Shown here piece after piece: positions 30,395 to 39,805 of a stretch of DNA of 64,000 bases; position 1 is the stretch's first letter; each line of letters starts with the position of its first letter. The stretch is from Pomphorhynchus laevis. Taxonomy: Eukaryota; Acanthocephala; Palaeacanthocephala; Echinorhynchida; Pomphorhynchidae. The notes beneath the pieces were generated by a model. That model saw only the letters and a program-made list of their open reading frames with translations. It made no database searches and had not been told where the DNA came from. Location of the stretch: contig WNNJ02000982.1 of assembly GCA_012934845.2 (NCBI GenBank), positions 1 to 64,000 on the forward strand. The letters run 5' to 3'. The position numbers and the translations under genes are program-made.

Positions 30395-31366
30395 TTGGTA
30401 AATGTGTGTAACCGGTCGTTTAAGGTTGGTTATTGTAATTTGCGAAGCTTACTTTGCAATTTAGACGAATTTCGCTGCTATATGACGACATCAAATTACC
30501 ATGTTTTTGCAATTTCTGAAACTTGGCTTCACGATAATATCATTGAAAATATATTGAACGTAGTTGGTTATCGTATCATTCGTGTAGACAGAGAGTCGTA
30601 GCGTAGAGGTGGAGGAGTCGCTTTATATATTAAATCCAACATCGTTGTTGATAATATAACGCAGTACTTTAATCCATGTGGAACTTGTGAACTCGTATTT
30701 GCAAGTATGTCAATAACGCATAAGCAGTTCACTCTTGGTGTTCTATATAGAACTCCTCAAGCTGACTGTATGGCTAAGGAGTTTTGTAAATTAGTTAGGA
30801 GTGCGTTCAGTTGTTCAAGTACAGGCATTTAGGTTGGTGACTTCGATATTCCCGGTGTTGGTATTTGCGTAGATAATTCGTCTCGGCAATTCGGATGTGC
30901 CACCGATAGGAAGCTATGGGAATTTATGAATGGGGAACTTTTGCTTGTTCAGCATGTTGATTTTCATACAAGGTTATCTTCCTCGTATTCTTCAGTTCTC
31001 GATCTTATCTTTTCAGATACAATTAACGACATCTATGACCTATCATATAAAGCTCCTATAGGTAGCAGCGATCACTGCGTTATAAAATTTAGTGTCAATA
31101 TAGCCGGTGCTCAATTAGGCGACAATGCTGGGCTTGTATTATCTAAGCGCATGTGGCATAGTGTGCACGAATTTGATTTCTTAGAATATGCATCCTCTGT
31201 TGCATTTGACAATTTCAGTTCAGATGTTAGTAAACGTTGGCAGTCAATTCGTGACTACTTATTAATGATATCAGACCACTTTGCTCCGAGGAAGCAAGTC
31301 GTGCCATCTAAACGGAATAAACCTGCATTGTTTGACTCCGAATTGAAGACTAATAAGACGACGTAA
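30395..31366 (+). pseudogene. LINE C1 APE endonuclease region, two in-frame TAG stops
   Basis: One frame reads KVGYCNLRSLLCNLDEF, FAISETWLHDN, GGGVALYIKSN, FTLGVLYRTP, VGDFDIPG, SSVLDLIFSD and IGSSDHCVIKF. These are the APE endonuclease blocks in order, including the SDH triad end. TAG stops lie at 30599-30601 and at about 30828. The frame otherwise continues to 31366. It would have made the nick for target-primed reverse transcription. Confidence 0.8.
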
Positions 31367-31504
31367 TAAATTGTACAGACAATGTCGCTTAGACTCATCA
31401 CTTCGATCGAAGTAAAATGCATGTCGAAATCAGTGTATCAAGGCTAGATCTCGCAAACGCATGATGATGACATCTATCCCTTTCTGCTTAGAGCTTTAAG
31501 ATCC

Positions 31505-32359
31505 ATGCTAACTGTGACATTAACTGAACTGTTTCAAATGTCAATTGATAAATGCGAAATACCACCGGACTGGAAATGCGCAATTGTAGTTCCGGTTTTT
31601 AAGAAGGGTGCCATGCACAATCCTGAAAATTACAGACCAGTGAGCTTAACTAATATTATCAGTAAAATTTTCGAACGGATAATCTATCGGTATGTTTTGA
31701 ACTTATTGCGTCAATCAAATCAAATAAACCCATATCAACATGGATTCACCGTTGGACGATCGTGCTTAACTAATTTACTTTGTGCTAGGGAGGCGTGGGT
31801 TAATGGCGTGTCTAACGGGATAGCAGTTGACTGTGTCTTTATTGACTTTAGTAGGGATTTCGATCGTATATGTCATGAAAATCTCATCGAAGTGCTTTTG
31901 GACTGTAAAATAAATCCGATTATTGTAAATTGGCTCCACGCATTCTTAACGCAACGCTCTTATCGTGTTTGCGTTGGATCGAGCTTATCATCACCACGTT
32001 CACTTACATTAGGTGTACCTCAAGGCACTGTCTTAGGTCCACTACTTTTCAACATTTATCTAAACACATTGTTAAAACAGCTACACTGTCCGTATTTGGC
32101 TTTTGCCGATGATCTTAAAATCTGGTCTAAAATTACATTGAAAAGCGACATTACTGTATTAAAGCAAGATTTAAAAATTATTTACGAATGGAGTATTCGG
32201 ACAAGAGTAATAATAAATGTAGGTAAATGTGTCCATTTATGTTTTAGTCGAAGTGACATTCATGCTGATTACATGCTAGGCGATAACATTGTATCTAGAG
32301 CGAATATCACACACATGACCTTGGGACAATTGTTCAGTTTTCTCTCAAGACTCGTATGA
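31505..32359 (+). CDS. LINE C1 reverse transcriptase (partial frame)
   Basis: Reads IPPDWKCAIVVPVFKKG, NYRPVSLTNIISKIFERI, CVFIDFSRDFDRICHENL (motif A), LGVPQGTVLGPLLFN (motif B) and YLAFADDLKIWSK (motif C). The region before it (31370-31500) is out of frame. The frame ends shortly after the NVGKCVHLCFSRSD block. A further open piece at 32461-32814 (RPHIKYSIQSSFPCTKEEIS) is the C-terminal part of the same protein in another frame. Confidence 0.85.
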   Translation: MLTVTLTELFQMSIDKCEIPPDWKCAIVVPVFKKGAMHNPENYRPVSLTNIISKIFERIIYRYVLNLLRQSNQINPYQHGFTVGRSCLTNLLCAREAWVNGVSNGIAVDCVFIDFSRDFDRICHENLIEVLLDCKINPIIVNWLHAFLTQRSYRVCVGSSLSSPRSLTLGVPQGTVLGPLLFNIYLNTLLKQLHCPYLAFADDLKIWSKITLKSDITVLKQDLKIIYEWSIRTRVIINVGKCVHLCFSRSDIHADYMLGDNIVSRANITHMTLGQLFSFLSRLV

Positions 32360-33319
32360 ACACAGACAGAATATGTTCGAAAGGGCGAAGTGTTCTTTAC
32401 TTATTGAAGAATTGCTTCAAATATTTGCCAGTATAATGTTTTAAGCTACTGTACAAGGCATTGGTTCGTCCTCACATTAAGTACAGCATTCAATCATCAT
32501 TTCCGTGCACTAAAGAGGAAATCAGTTCACTTGATAATATATTAAGGCGAGGGTCTCGATTATGTAAAGGAGTTGCACAGTTTCCTTATGCGGAGAGACT
32601 AAGAATGCTAGGTATGTGCTTTATCCGTTCACGTTTAATGTATTTAGATTTGGTAGCGTTGTATAAGATTGTTAAAGGTTATGACGGATACCCAATAAAT
32701 TGTAAGTTTGAATCATCGTGCCTGTCATCGAGGACATGCTTGCATCTTAAAAGTCAATATCATGGAAGGTGCCTTCGAATATATCGTTTTTCGCATCGAG
32801 CTGTTATCGTGTAGAACATGTTACCGGACTTTTTAATATATATCCATGACATTGATATGTTCAAACGAAAATTATTAGAATGGATACGACATCCTGATCA
32901 GCAAACTATCCGAATGGCATACCCGTCAGATCAACGATAATTTCAACAATTTAACCTCGTTTTTTTCTCTTTTTTGTTTGTCTATCTTTCTATGTGAGCA
33001 GACTAAACAGCCTACGGGCTTTGTCTTGTGTATTAATAATAATGATCCCAGTTACGGTTTTACATAAACCTCACAAGTGTAGAGTAAATGTGAATTGTCA
33101 TAGCGTATATAATATTGAGCCTCTCTTCTCGAGTACTTCTATTCCCATGACAAATGAAAGTTTATCAATCTTGTGATCACCCATAGGTAGCAAGGAATAT
33201 ATTGAGAGATCAATTCAGGAAGCTGTCGATAATTTGGTGAATTTAATCGCTCGCCTATCTGAAAGTCGGTCAGTCAGATGTTCATATAGCATACACATCA
33301 TTGACATATAGTATGCACA

Positions 33320-33400
33320 TCGTGATTTACATTTTTTGTGGTCATGGAAGCGTGCGCTGGCACGCATTTGCCACGTTAAAATAAATCTTTTTTTGACAAG
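33320..33400 (+). mobile_element. LINE family B, 3' terminal scrap (B6)
   Basis: About 80 bp with GTGGTCATGGAAGCGTGCGC, the hairpin GCGTGC/GCACGC, ATTTGCCACGTTAAAATAAA and a T-rich end, as at the ends of the other family B copies. Confidence 0.8.
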
Positions 33401-33439
33401 GTCAATCCAGCTCAATTTTTTAAATAATATATATTCCTG

Positions 33440-34412
33440 TGACAATTACAAAATTTGGTTCCCGCAAATGGGCCTATTAGTAGTCATATGTTGTCCTCAA
33501 TATTCTTATTAATCAGCTGGACTCGATATTCGAAAATGCATCCGAATTGTGCCCAAATCGAAATTGGTGCTGGAGGCACCAATCCAGCTTAAATAATAAT
33601 TTTGATAATAATAATTTTTTTTAATAATTTTTTTAAATTTTTTACAATAAAAGGTTCCCGCAAATGGGCCTGCAATTCACGAAACCAATTCATTAATTAT
33701 TTTTAAATTTTAGTTCGTGATTTCTCTATAGTTATTTTGATTTCCTCCTTATCGTAAAGGAAACCGCCTTTACTATCTTGATTGAGATACCACTTCTTAG
33801 TTTTCTTATATATTGTCTATACATATCTGAATTTCTTGCTGCCATCCGAGTTGCCATTTGCTTCAACACATGGTTTGCGACATATCCAATACCTCATACG
33901 GTCGAAAAAATCAAAGGATGAAAATATTCCTTTTTCTAATTTGCTATACGTTCCGCGTATTTCGCATTCTTCCGATTTTCGTGTTATTTAAATGGTTCAT
34001 TTACCCGTTCTGAAGAATATGATGGTGTAAGAGTATTAAAACAGCATATGTCCATAAAGGACCGCACCATTATATTACCATATAGTCCATTACAAGCTAT
34101 ATATATCTACACGTGCATATCGATCTCTAGTTGACGTTGTATTTTCGAATACTATCGTATCAGGGACACTTTGCAGAATAGGTGCTTTTTCCACACATGA
34201 ACAGCACTCTTTCAGTGATTAATGTATATGCTCCGATACAATTTCGTTACGTATAAAATTGAAACCACCTGTTTTACATGATAGAGCATGTGCTATATCT
34301 GCGGATTTTCCACAGGTACACAAAACTGTGTCATCCCCCGTCTTCCAAGCATACCTTACCTTTAAGGCATCATGAAATTCATGTGAATCCAAAAAACCAT
34401 CCGATGTATTTT
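33440..34412 (-). mobile_element. RLE-type retroelement, copy E2, decayed nuclease end
   Basis: On the minus strand from 34412 the decayed frame reads EFHDALKVRYAWKTGDD, CTCGKSADIAHALSCKTGG, then VPDTIVFENTTSTRDRYAR, in the order seen in E1 and E3. The 3' UTR carries AGGCCCATTTGCGGGAACC near 33650, and the same 19 bases recur near 33455, which may be a further 3' end. The copy is adjacent to E3 and has the same orientation. Confidence 0.65.
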
Positions 34413-34520
34413 TTTAATAATAATTTTTTTCTTTTTGCACAATTTACAGACAGTCCACTGCTTCCCGCAAATGGGGCATTTATATAAATGTCAGTTATGA
34501 GTAATTGTTGATCCTCTATT

Positions 34521-35327
34521 TTATGCTCGTTCTTCTGTATCGTCGTGGCGATACAATTGAGACGCAGGAATTCGAGTTGCTCGAATGCACATTGAGACTG
34601 TTCGAGCGATTGTAATGCTGAATATCGTGCGCACATATGAAACACAATCAGAATATTGACGTCCCGTTCGCATCGAATCTTTTGCTGCTATCCAGCTGAT
34701 TACTTGTGAAGCTTCTCTCCCGATTCTTCCAGTTGTTGAGAAGATCATCGGCAGGAATATCCCTCTCTCCACCTCATGTATTCGCTCTTGATATTTGGCA
34801 TGCTTCCGCTGTGAGTGGTATGCGTGTGATTCAAGGGGATTTCGGTTAGCATATGATGGTGCCAAATGATTGTAGACACAAATATCCATAAAGGATCGGA
34901 CCATCAATCCACCAAAGAGACCTCTACACGATATATCTGAGCGCGCATTTACATCTCTGCTTGTTGTAGATATTTCGAATCGGTGCGCTTCGCTCACCTC
35001 TTGCAACACGGGTTCTAATGTGATTTCTCTGCACGATCTTTCAAGCTCTTTTGCTAGCACATATCTGATATGGTCGTGTCGTAGAATACTCGTACCTCCA
35101 TGTTTACATGAGAGTGCGTGGGTTGTGGTATAGTCTCCACCACATACACATTTCTTTGGACAACCCTGTGCCTGTAATCCATATCGTACGCAAAGAGCAT
35201 CGTGAAATTCCAATGCACTCAGTCTACGGTTTAACGATGAAGTAGGATACGCTTGTAGCCATTGTGATGTACCTTTTTCCCTTATATATCTTATTGTTGA
35301 TTTATGTTCTTCGCTCAATTCCAACAT
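34521..35327 (-). CDS. RLE retroelement E3: zinc finger and restriction-like endonuclease
   Basis: 268 open residues. LSALEFHDALCVRYGLQ is followed by CPKKCVCGGDYTTTHALSC, a C..C...H...C block, and then LRHDHIRYVLAKEL. The nuclease part has NARSDISCRGLFG and RSFMDICVYNHLAP, two acidic positions as in PD-(D/E)XK enzymes. It ends IFSTTGRIGREASQVI. E1 has the same layout with different wording. This domain would cut target DNA. Confidence 0.75.
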   Translation of the reverse strand: MLELSEEHKSTIRYIREKGTSQWLQAYPTSSLNRRLSALEFHDALCVRYGLQAQGCPKKCVCGGDYTTTHALSCKHGGTSILRHDHIRYVLAKELERSCREITLEPVLQEVSEAHRFEISTTSRDVNARSDISCRGLFGGLMVRSFMDICVYNHLAPSYANRNPLESHAYHSQRKHAKYQERIHEVERGIFLPMIFSTTGRIGREASQVISWIAAKDSMRTGRQYSDCVSYVRTIFSITIARTVSMCIRATRIPASQLYRHDDTEERA

Positions 35328-35350
35328 TAGTTTCAGTTCCTTCTCGGTGT

Positions 35351-35944
35351 TTAATATTTTTTCTCTTCTCGGATTGCAATCGCGACTTTCATTTGTTTTT
35401 CAAATAGCTCGATGCCGTTCATTCCTTCTAATAGTGGTCTGCACATCTCTCTTGAGCGTCTATATTCTTGGTCGTATTCTAGTGGCTTTTTAACTGCTAA
35501 ACCTCCGTGCTTGGTTGGCAGCGTAAATACTTGCGTTAGGACTCCATATGTATTTCGACCCATTATTTTCGGAAGGAATTCGTGTGCGATACTATTCCAT
35601 AAGGGTTGAAACAACGTTGAATCCATTTGACAAACTCGAGTGATATATTGCCACTTATGTTGCAACCCATTGCAGTAACTGAAATATGCTATTTGCGGAT
35701 CGATGTCAGCTATTTTAACTAAATGTTGGATCATCCAAATCCACTTATCCACATTCGATTCGATAAAGCGCTTTGTGAACTCCTTCGTGCCACATGGTGC
35801 TCCTAGCATGGCAATCCCCTCACATGTTATATTGATATTATTATGAAATATCAACTTCGCATATTCCATATTTTCCGGATGGACAAGCAAGTTGCATTTT
35901 GTTTCGTTGACGTAGAAGCCATAGTTAGGACCTGTTGTGATCAT
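35351..35944 (-). CDS. RLE retroelement E3: RT thumb and connector region
   Basis: 197 open residues directly before the nuclease frame. NYGFYVNETKCNLLVHPENM is the K-containing block that follows RT motif C, then MLGAPCGTKEF, CNGLQHKWQYITR and TLPTKHGGLAVKKP. These match the conserved region between RT and RLE in this retroelement type. The YADD motif itself lies just upstream, in a frame at 35951-36136 (HRWYADDVNCVGTAPELLET). Confidence 0.75.
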   Translation of the reverse strand: MITTGPNYGFYVNETKCNLLVHPENMEYAKLIFHNNINITCEGIAMLGAPCGTKEFTKRFIESNVDKWIWMIQHLVKIADIDPQIAYFSYCNGLQHKWQYITRVCQMDSTLFQPLWNSIAHEFLPKIMGRNTYGVLTQVFTLPTKHGGLAVKKPLEYDQEYRRSREMCRPLLEGMNGIELFEKQMKVAIAIREEKKY

Positions 35945-36287
35945 ATTCTTCTATGTTTCAAGTAGTTCGGGTGCTGTGCCAACACAGTTGACATCATCTG
36001 CATACCATCTATGCGTTACTGTTGGACATTTTTCTGCAGATATTGGATCTGTGGGATGGACGATGCAGCAAAGGCTGCCATAGCTAGTAGGTCGCCTTGA
36101 TTGAACCTTCCCTTGATTCAATGAATTCCTCTTCAACCACCAAGATTGGGCTTTCTCTGTAGAAGTTTGTTAAGGCCGTTTTCATCGCAGGACATATGTA
36201 TTCCATTTTGTGTAATGCTAAGCTTCTGTTAATATTATTAAAAGCTTTTGATGCATCAATTTGTAAAACGCAATTCCTTTCACACGA

Positions 36288-36554
36288 CTAAAAATTAGAA
36301 GTTATTGAATGAATAGCTGCTTCTGCACCGCATCTCTGTCCCGCGCATAATTGTGTACACCCTGCGACTTTCGATATATCCCTATGAATATTCGTCAATA
36401 TAACTTTGCCAATTATTCGTCTGCTAACTTCTCCCACTCCAATTGGCCTGACACCAGGGCTCTTATCCAGTAATATTAATCTACTTGCATATAATGCTTC
36501 CATGTTTGAGGTTCCGATAGACTCCGATGCAATGCGTATTGTTAAGTCAGCCAA
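36288..36554 (-). CDS. RLE retroelement E3: RT finger region
   Basis: Open piece reading YASRLILLDKSPGVRPIGVG and EVSRRIIGKVIL, then TQLCAGQRCGAEAAIHSI. This is the RT finger-to-palm region characteristic of these elements (PGVRPIGVGE...AGQ..G.EAA.H). It is separated from the thumb frame by broken sequence. Confidence 0.75.
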   Translation of the reverse strand: MADLTIRIASESIGTSNMEALYASRLILLDKSPGVRPIGVGEVSRRIIGKVILTNIHRDISKVAGCTQLCAGQRCGAEAAIHSITSNF

Positions 36555-37032
36555 CGCTGATGCTAAGCTTATCGAGGCTGGTCATTATTCGTTCAATATA
36601 TCTCGTTAGTCTAAGGCGTCTAGTCCTGAAGGGTCACTGCTTCCGTTTATTTTTTTTGCAATTTCCCGTATTTGATGTACGTCTATACCGATGATGGTTT
36701 AATGTCTTTAGACTCAGGGTGGAGTCTTGTGAGTTCATCTCGCACTGATGTTCCGGGGCATATTTCATCGTCAACTTTGTGAATTACGTTCTGTGCACCA
36801 TTATTGTATAGCAATCTCATGGCATGGGGAAAACATCCATTTGCAATTAGTCTGATATAGTTGCGGTACCAACCCGAAGAGTTAACGTTTTGACTTTTAA
36901 ACTTGCGGTTTTTATAGATGCTTTGAAGAATTTCGATTCAGACATTAGCTTATCCAACTCTTTGCGTTCCCACATCGAAATTCGTCTTTCTAGCGTCTTG
37001 CGAAGGGCACTTGTTTTCCTGATCCCAATTCC

Positions 37033-37344
37033 CTAGCGCATTGTTTGACTGAATATTGTTGCAAGCTTTAATGCATTGTTTTCATCATCTTCCGTTTGTG
37101 CAGCTTCCCTATAAAGATTCGCCAAGACTTGCACAAATTTTCTACTAGCATTACACTTGGGTAGTTTAATGCTATTTCGCACCATGCATATACACTCTTT
37201 GAAGTATACATCGATATTGTTCCATTGATTTGTGTTATCCATTAAATGAGCAGGGAGGTCGCCAGTCTCTACATAGCACACGTTTATCTCTGTCATGGCT
37301 ACTGGATCTTGTGCAGATCGTATGTTAGAGAGGTGTGGTTCCAT
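37033..37344 (-). CDS. RLE retroelement E3: N-terminal region
   Basis: 103 open residues between the Cys-rich start and the RT. No catalytic motif is recognised. It is mostly polar and helical in appearance. It is assigned to the element only by position and orientation. Confidence 0.5.
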   Translation of the reverse strand: MEPHLSNIRSAQDPVAMTEINVCYVETGDLPAHLMDNTNQWNNIDVYFKECICMVRNSIKLPKCNASRKFVQVLANLYREAAQTEDDENNALKLATIFSQTMR

Positions 37345-37528
37345 TACTAGTATGCCCCCGTTGTTGCCATGATTGCCAGATACCTGATCAGATAGAGTTT
37401 TGCGCTGGTAGTTTGAAGCTGAGCAATTGAGGCATGTTTTATTTGCTCTCGCGCATCGGCAACCTCTGAATTTGGCAGCCCCACCATTGCACGTACAACA
37501 TTTTTATGTCGAAGAGGGTATACCTCGG

Positions 37529-37690
37529 AGCATAGTTGTTTGCCTGATGTCTTGTGTCGCTTTGTTTGTCGTGTATGTTAATATTCTGTGGTCAGCTTGT
37601 TTTATGGTGGTCAGCATAGTTGTTTGCCTGATGTCTTGTGTCGCTTTGTTTGTCGTGTATGTTAATAATCTGTGGTCAGCTTGTTTTAAT
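37529..37690. repeat. 84-bp tandem duplication
   Basis: AGCATAGTTGTTTGCCTGAT starts at 37529 and again at 37613, and the two 84-bp units are almost identical. It lies exactly between RLE element E3 and LINE copy A4, where A4 has lost its 3' UTR. Confidence 0.93.
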
Positions 37691-37701
37691 ATTGTTTTTT
37701 T

Positions 37702-39188
37702 GGATTTGGCGTTTGAAGCACGGCATTGATGTTGATTGGCGGATATGAATGAGCAGATGATTCCACGAGAGAGGAGCAGCCACAACGAAGGAGCGGAAGC
37801 CAAAAGAGGAAAAGTAGTTTTGGACATGTAAAAAACGGGAATTACGGGAACGCAGAGCACAGTACACAGGACGAGAATTGTCGAGAAAAGGAAGGTTGAG
37901 AAATGAAGGGGTATGAGAAGTTATAAGGCGAAAAGCAATGATAAGAAGACGAATTTGAACACGACAATAAATGGTAGGTCAATCGAGAGAAACAAGATGG
38001 TGGGATATGTGATCAAAACGACGAAGACGGAGGAGAACTCGGGCGGCTGCGTTTATGATGCGTTGTAAAGTAGGAAGAGTGGATTTAGGTGAGTTGGAAC
38101 ATAGACTCAGGCAGTAATAAAATCTTGAGAAAATGAGAGAAGATATGATCGTCATACATGAAGGGAAATCGATCAATCTACGAACTTGACGGAGATTGCG
38201 GAGAATCAAGGTAGATGAGCGTACTTTATCTATAACGAAAGGTTTAAGTGAAAGTCTGTTGTCGAAATGGAAGCTTATGAAAACGAGATTGTCAACGGTA
38301 GGAAGAATTGTAGAATTTAATGATACGGAGGGAGGTTCTAAGCCGAGGCGTCGAGGTAGGATCCACATAATTTTGGATTTATCAGGATTCCGAGAAAGGC
38401 GAAAGGAAGAAAGATTATTGGAAATTGAGACAAGACAGTCGGCAGCAGAAACACTAAGATCGTGAATACGATAAACATGTTCATGAGAATAGATTAGAAT
38501 GTTATTAGCATATTGCATAACATGGAAGTTAAATGTATGAGAAATCGAAGACAAATCACCGAGAAGAAGAGAGAAAAGCATAGGGCCTAATACTGAGCCT
38601 CGTGGAACACCGGACGGGATGGACGAATGATGGGAGAGAGAAGAGTTAGAATAGACGCGAAATGTACGGTTTGATAGATATGAAGAAAACCATGATACAG
38701 TGGGTAAAGAGAAGCCATAATCATGACGAAGGCGATGGAGAAGAATCGAGTGATCGACAATGCCAAAAGCAGACGATAGATCAAGAGAAACTATGACACT
38801 GCATAATTTATGATCGCGCGATATGAGTAAGTCGTTATAAACTTTAAGACAGGCAATTTCGGTAGAGTAATTAGAGCAAAAAAGCGGCTTGGAAGGGAGT
38901 AAGTAAGTTGGTGTAAAAAAGATATGTATTAACTTGCTTGAGAACGATACGCTCAAGGAGTTTAGGGAGGGTTGGTAGAAGTGAGATAGGGCGGTACGAA
39001 TATGGTAGTGAGGAGTCGAGAGATTGCTTTTTGATGAGAGGACGAACAGTGGCGCATTTCCAGATGGAAGGAAATGTACGGCAACGGATGGACGAGTTGA
39101 ACAATGTGGTTAGGAAGGGTAAGATTGAGTAGCAGATATTTTTAAGCAAATGAGTGGGAATTGGGTCAGGAGGAGAGGTTTTATTGGG
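37702..39188 (-). mobile_element. LINE family A, copy A4, truncated at both ends
   Basis: Minus-strand copy matching about 21740-23230 of A1. It covers the ORF2 RT and C-terminus but lacks the endonuclease, the 3' UTR and the terminal hairpin. The missing 3' end is unusual for a LINE insertion and suggests a later deletion or rearrangement by the neighbouring tandem duplication. Confidence 0.92.
37979..38956 (-). CDS. LINE A4 reverse transcriptase (partial)
   Basis: 325 open residues with SLDLSSAFGIVDHSIL (motif A; G for the usual D), SGVPRGSVLGPMLFSLL (motif B; R for Q) and HVMQYANNILIYSHE, where motif C reads YANN instead of YADD. Both catalytic Asp of motif C are lost, so this copy is inactive even where it is open. 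A further piece with NSSIRCRTFPSIWKCATVRP lies at 38871-39149. Confidence 0.9.
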   Translation of the reverse strand: MSVSFSSKLIHIFFTPTYLLPSKPLFCSNYSTEIACLKVYNDLLISRDHKLCSVIVSLDLSSAFGIVDHSILLHRLRHDYGFSLPTVSWFSSYLSNRTFRVYSNSSLSHHSSIPSGVPRGSVLGPMLFSLLLGDLSSISHTFNFHVMQYANNILIYSHEHVYRIHDLSVSAADCLVSISNNLSSFRLSRNPDKSKIMWILPRRLGLEPPSVSLNSTILPTVDNLVFISFHFDNRLSLKPFVIDKVRSSTLILRNLRQVRRLIDFPSCMTIISSLIFSRFYYCLSLCSNSPKSTLPTLQRIINAAARVLLRLRRFDHISHHLVSLD

Positions 39189-39189
39189 T

Positions 39190-39800
39190 TTTAAATTTTT
39201 TCAACATACTGAATAAACTAATTCATAAGTTTTTGTGTAAATGTTAATTGATAGATGCTCGATATTGTGAGATGAAAAAAAGTATGGGTTATCGTATCGA
39301 TTTTTTTAGGGAAAATTATTTTTAAGTTCAAAAAATTGAAAATTTTCTCTGAAGCGTAATATACGTCGTATCGAGCTAAAACTTATATGTGGTGTAGATA
39401 CATAATGTGCTATCATTGGGTGATAATTTTTAACTAATCCGAACACTTCCTTGAAAAATATTTAAATTTTAATTTTTTTGAAAAAAAAATTAATTTTAAT
39501 TTTAAACTTTACCTACGCTATGCTGCAAAAAAATGAAAGATGTTTTTCAAATGTCTAATAAAGGTCTTTCGTTTTTTATAATTTTTTCTTGCCTAGTTGT
39601 GTCCGCCTTTCGGAAATGTTGCCTAAATATTTAAACAGAGATGAAACATATTCATTTGTTATGATGTGTGGGCCCCAAAAATTAAAAACGCTTTATAAGA
39701 TGACGCCGTATAAAAACGTTTGCGAACAACTCGAAAATCTGTCAAGTCATAGCTTTTAGTTTTTTGTTCTTTTTCATTTGCTTTCATCATCACTGATTTC
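39190..39800. other. AT-rich gap with no recognised feature
   Basis: Between LINE copies A4 and C2. No coding frame, repeat or structure was recognised. Confidence 0.55.
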
Positions 39801-39805
39801 AAGAT

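Larger units (their letters stand above)
29179..33050 (+). mobile_element. LINE group C, copy C1, near full length but mutated
   Basis: ORF1 (29179-30187), APE endonuclease (30395-31366), RT (31505-32359) and C-terminal region (32461-32814) lie in order on +. The 3' end has AGCC-TACG-GGCT, a small hairpin, near 33010, followed by a TAATAATAAT tail. RT wording (QHGFTVGRSCLTNLL, VFIDFSRDFDRICHENL, FADDLKIW) sets it apart from families A and B. The same type appears at 39.8 and 44.4 kb. It belongs to the broad CR1/Jockey group; the clade is not resolved. Both stops in the endonuclease are TAG. Confidence 0.85.
34430..37510 (-). mobile_element. RLE-type retroelement, copy E3, about 3 kb, the most complete one
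   Basis: On the minus strand, from 37510 down: a Cys-rich start (CCTCNGGAAKFRGCRCARAN then CLNC), a helical region (37033-37344), RT (about 36560-35350) and a zinc-finger plus RLE domain (35327-34521), then a 3' UTR with CCCATTTGCGGGAAGC (34465). The start resembles the CXC-like cysteine clusters seen in this type of animal retroelement. The RT part has GVRPIGVGEVSRRIIGKV and a WYADD block. The frame is broken in several places. I cannot assign a named clade; it is one of the RT-plus-RLE non-LTR types related to R2. Confidence 0.7.
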
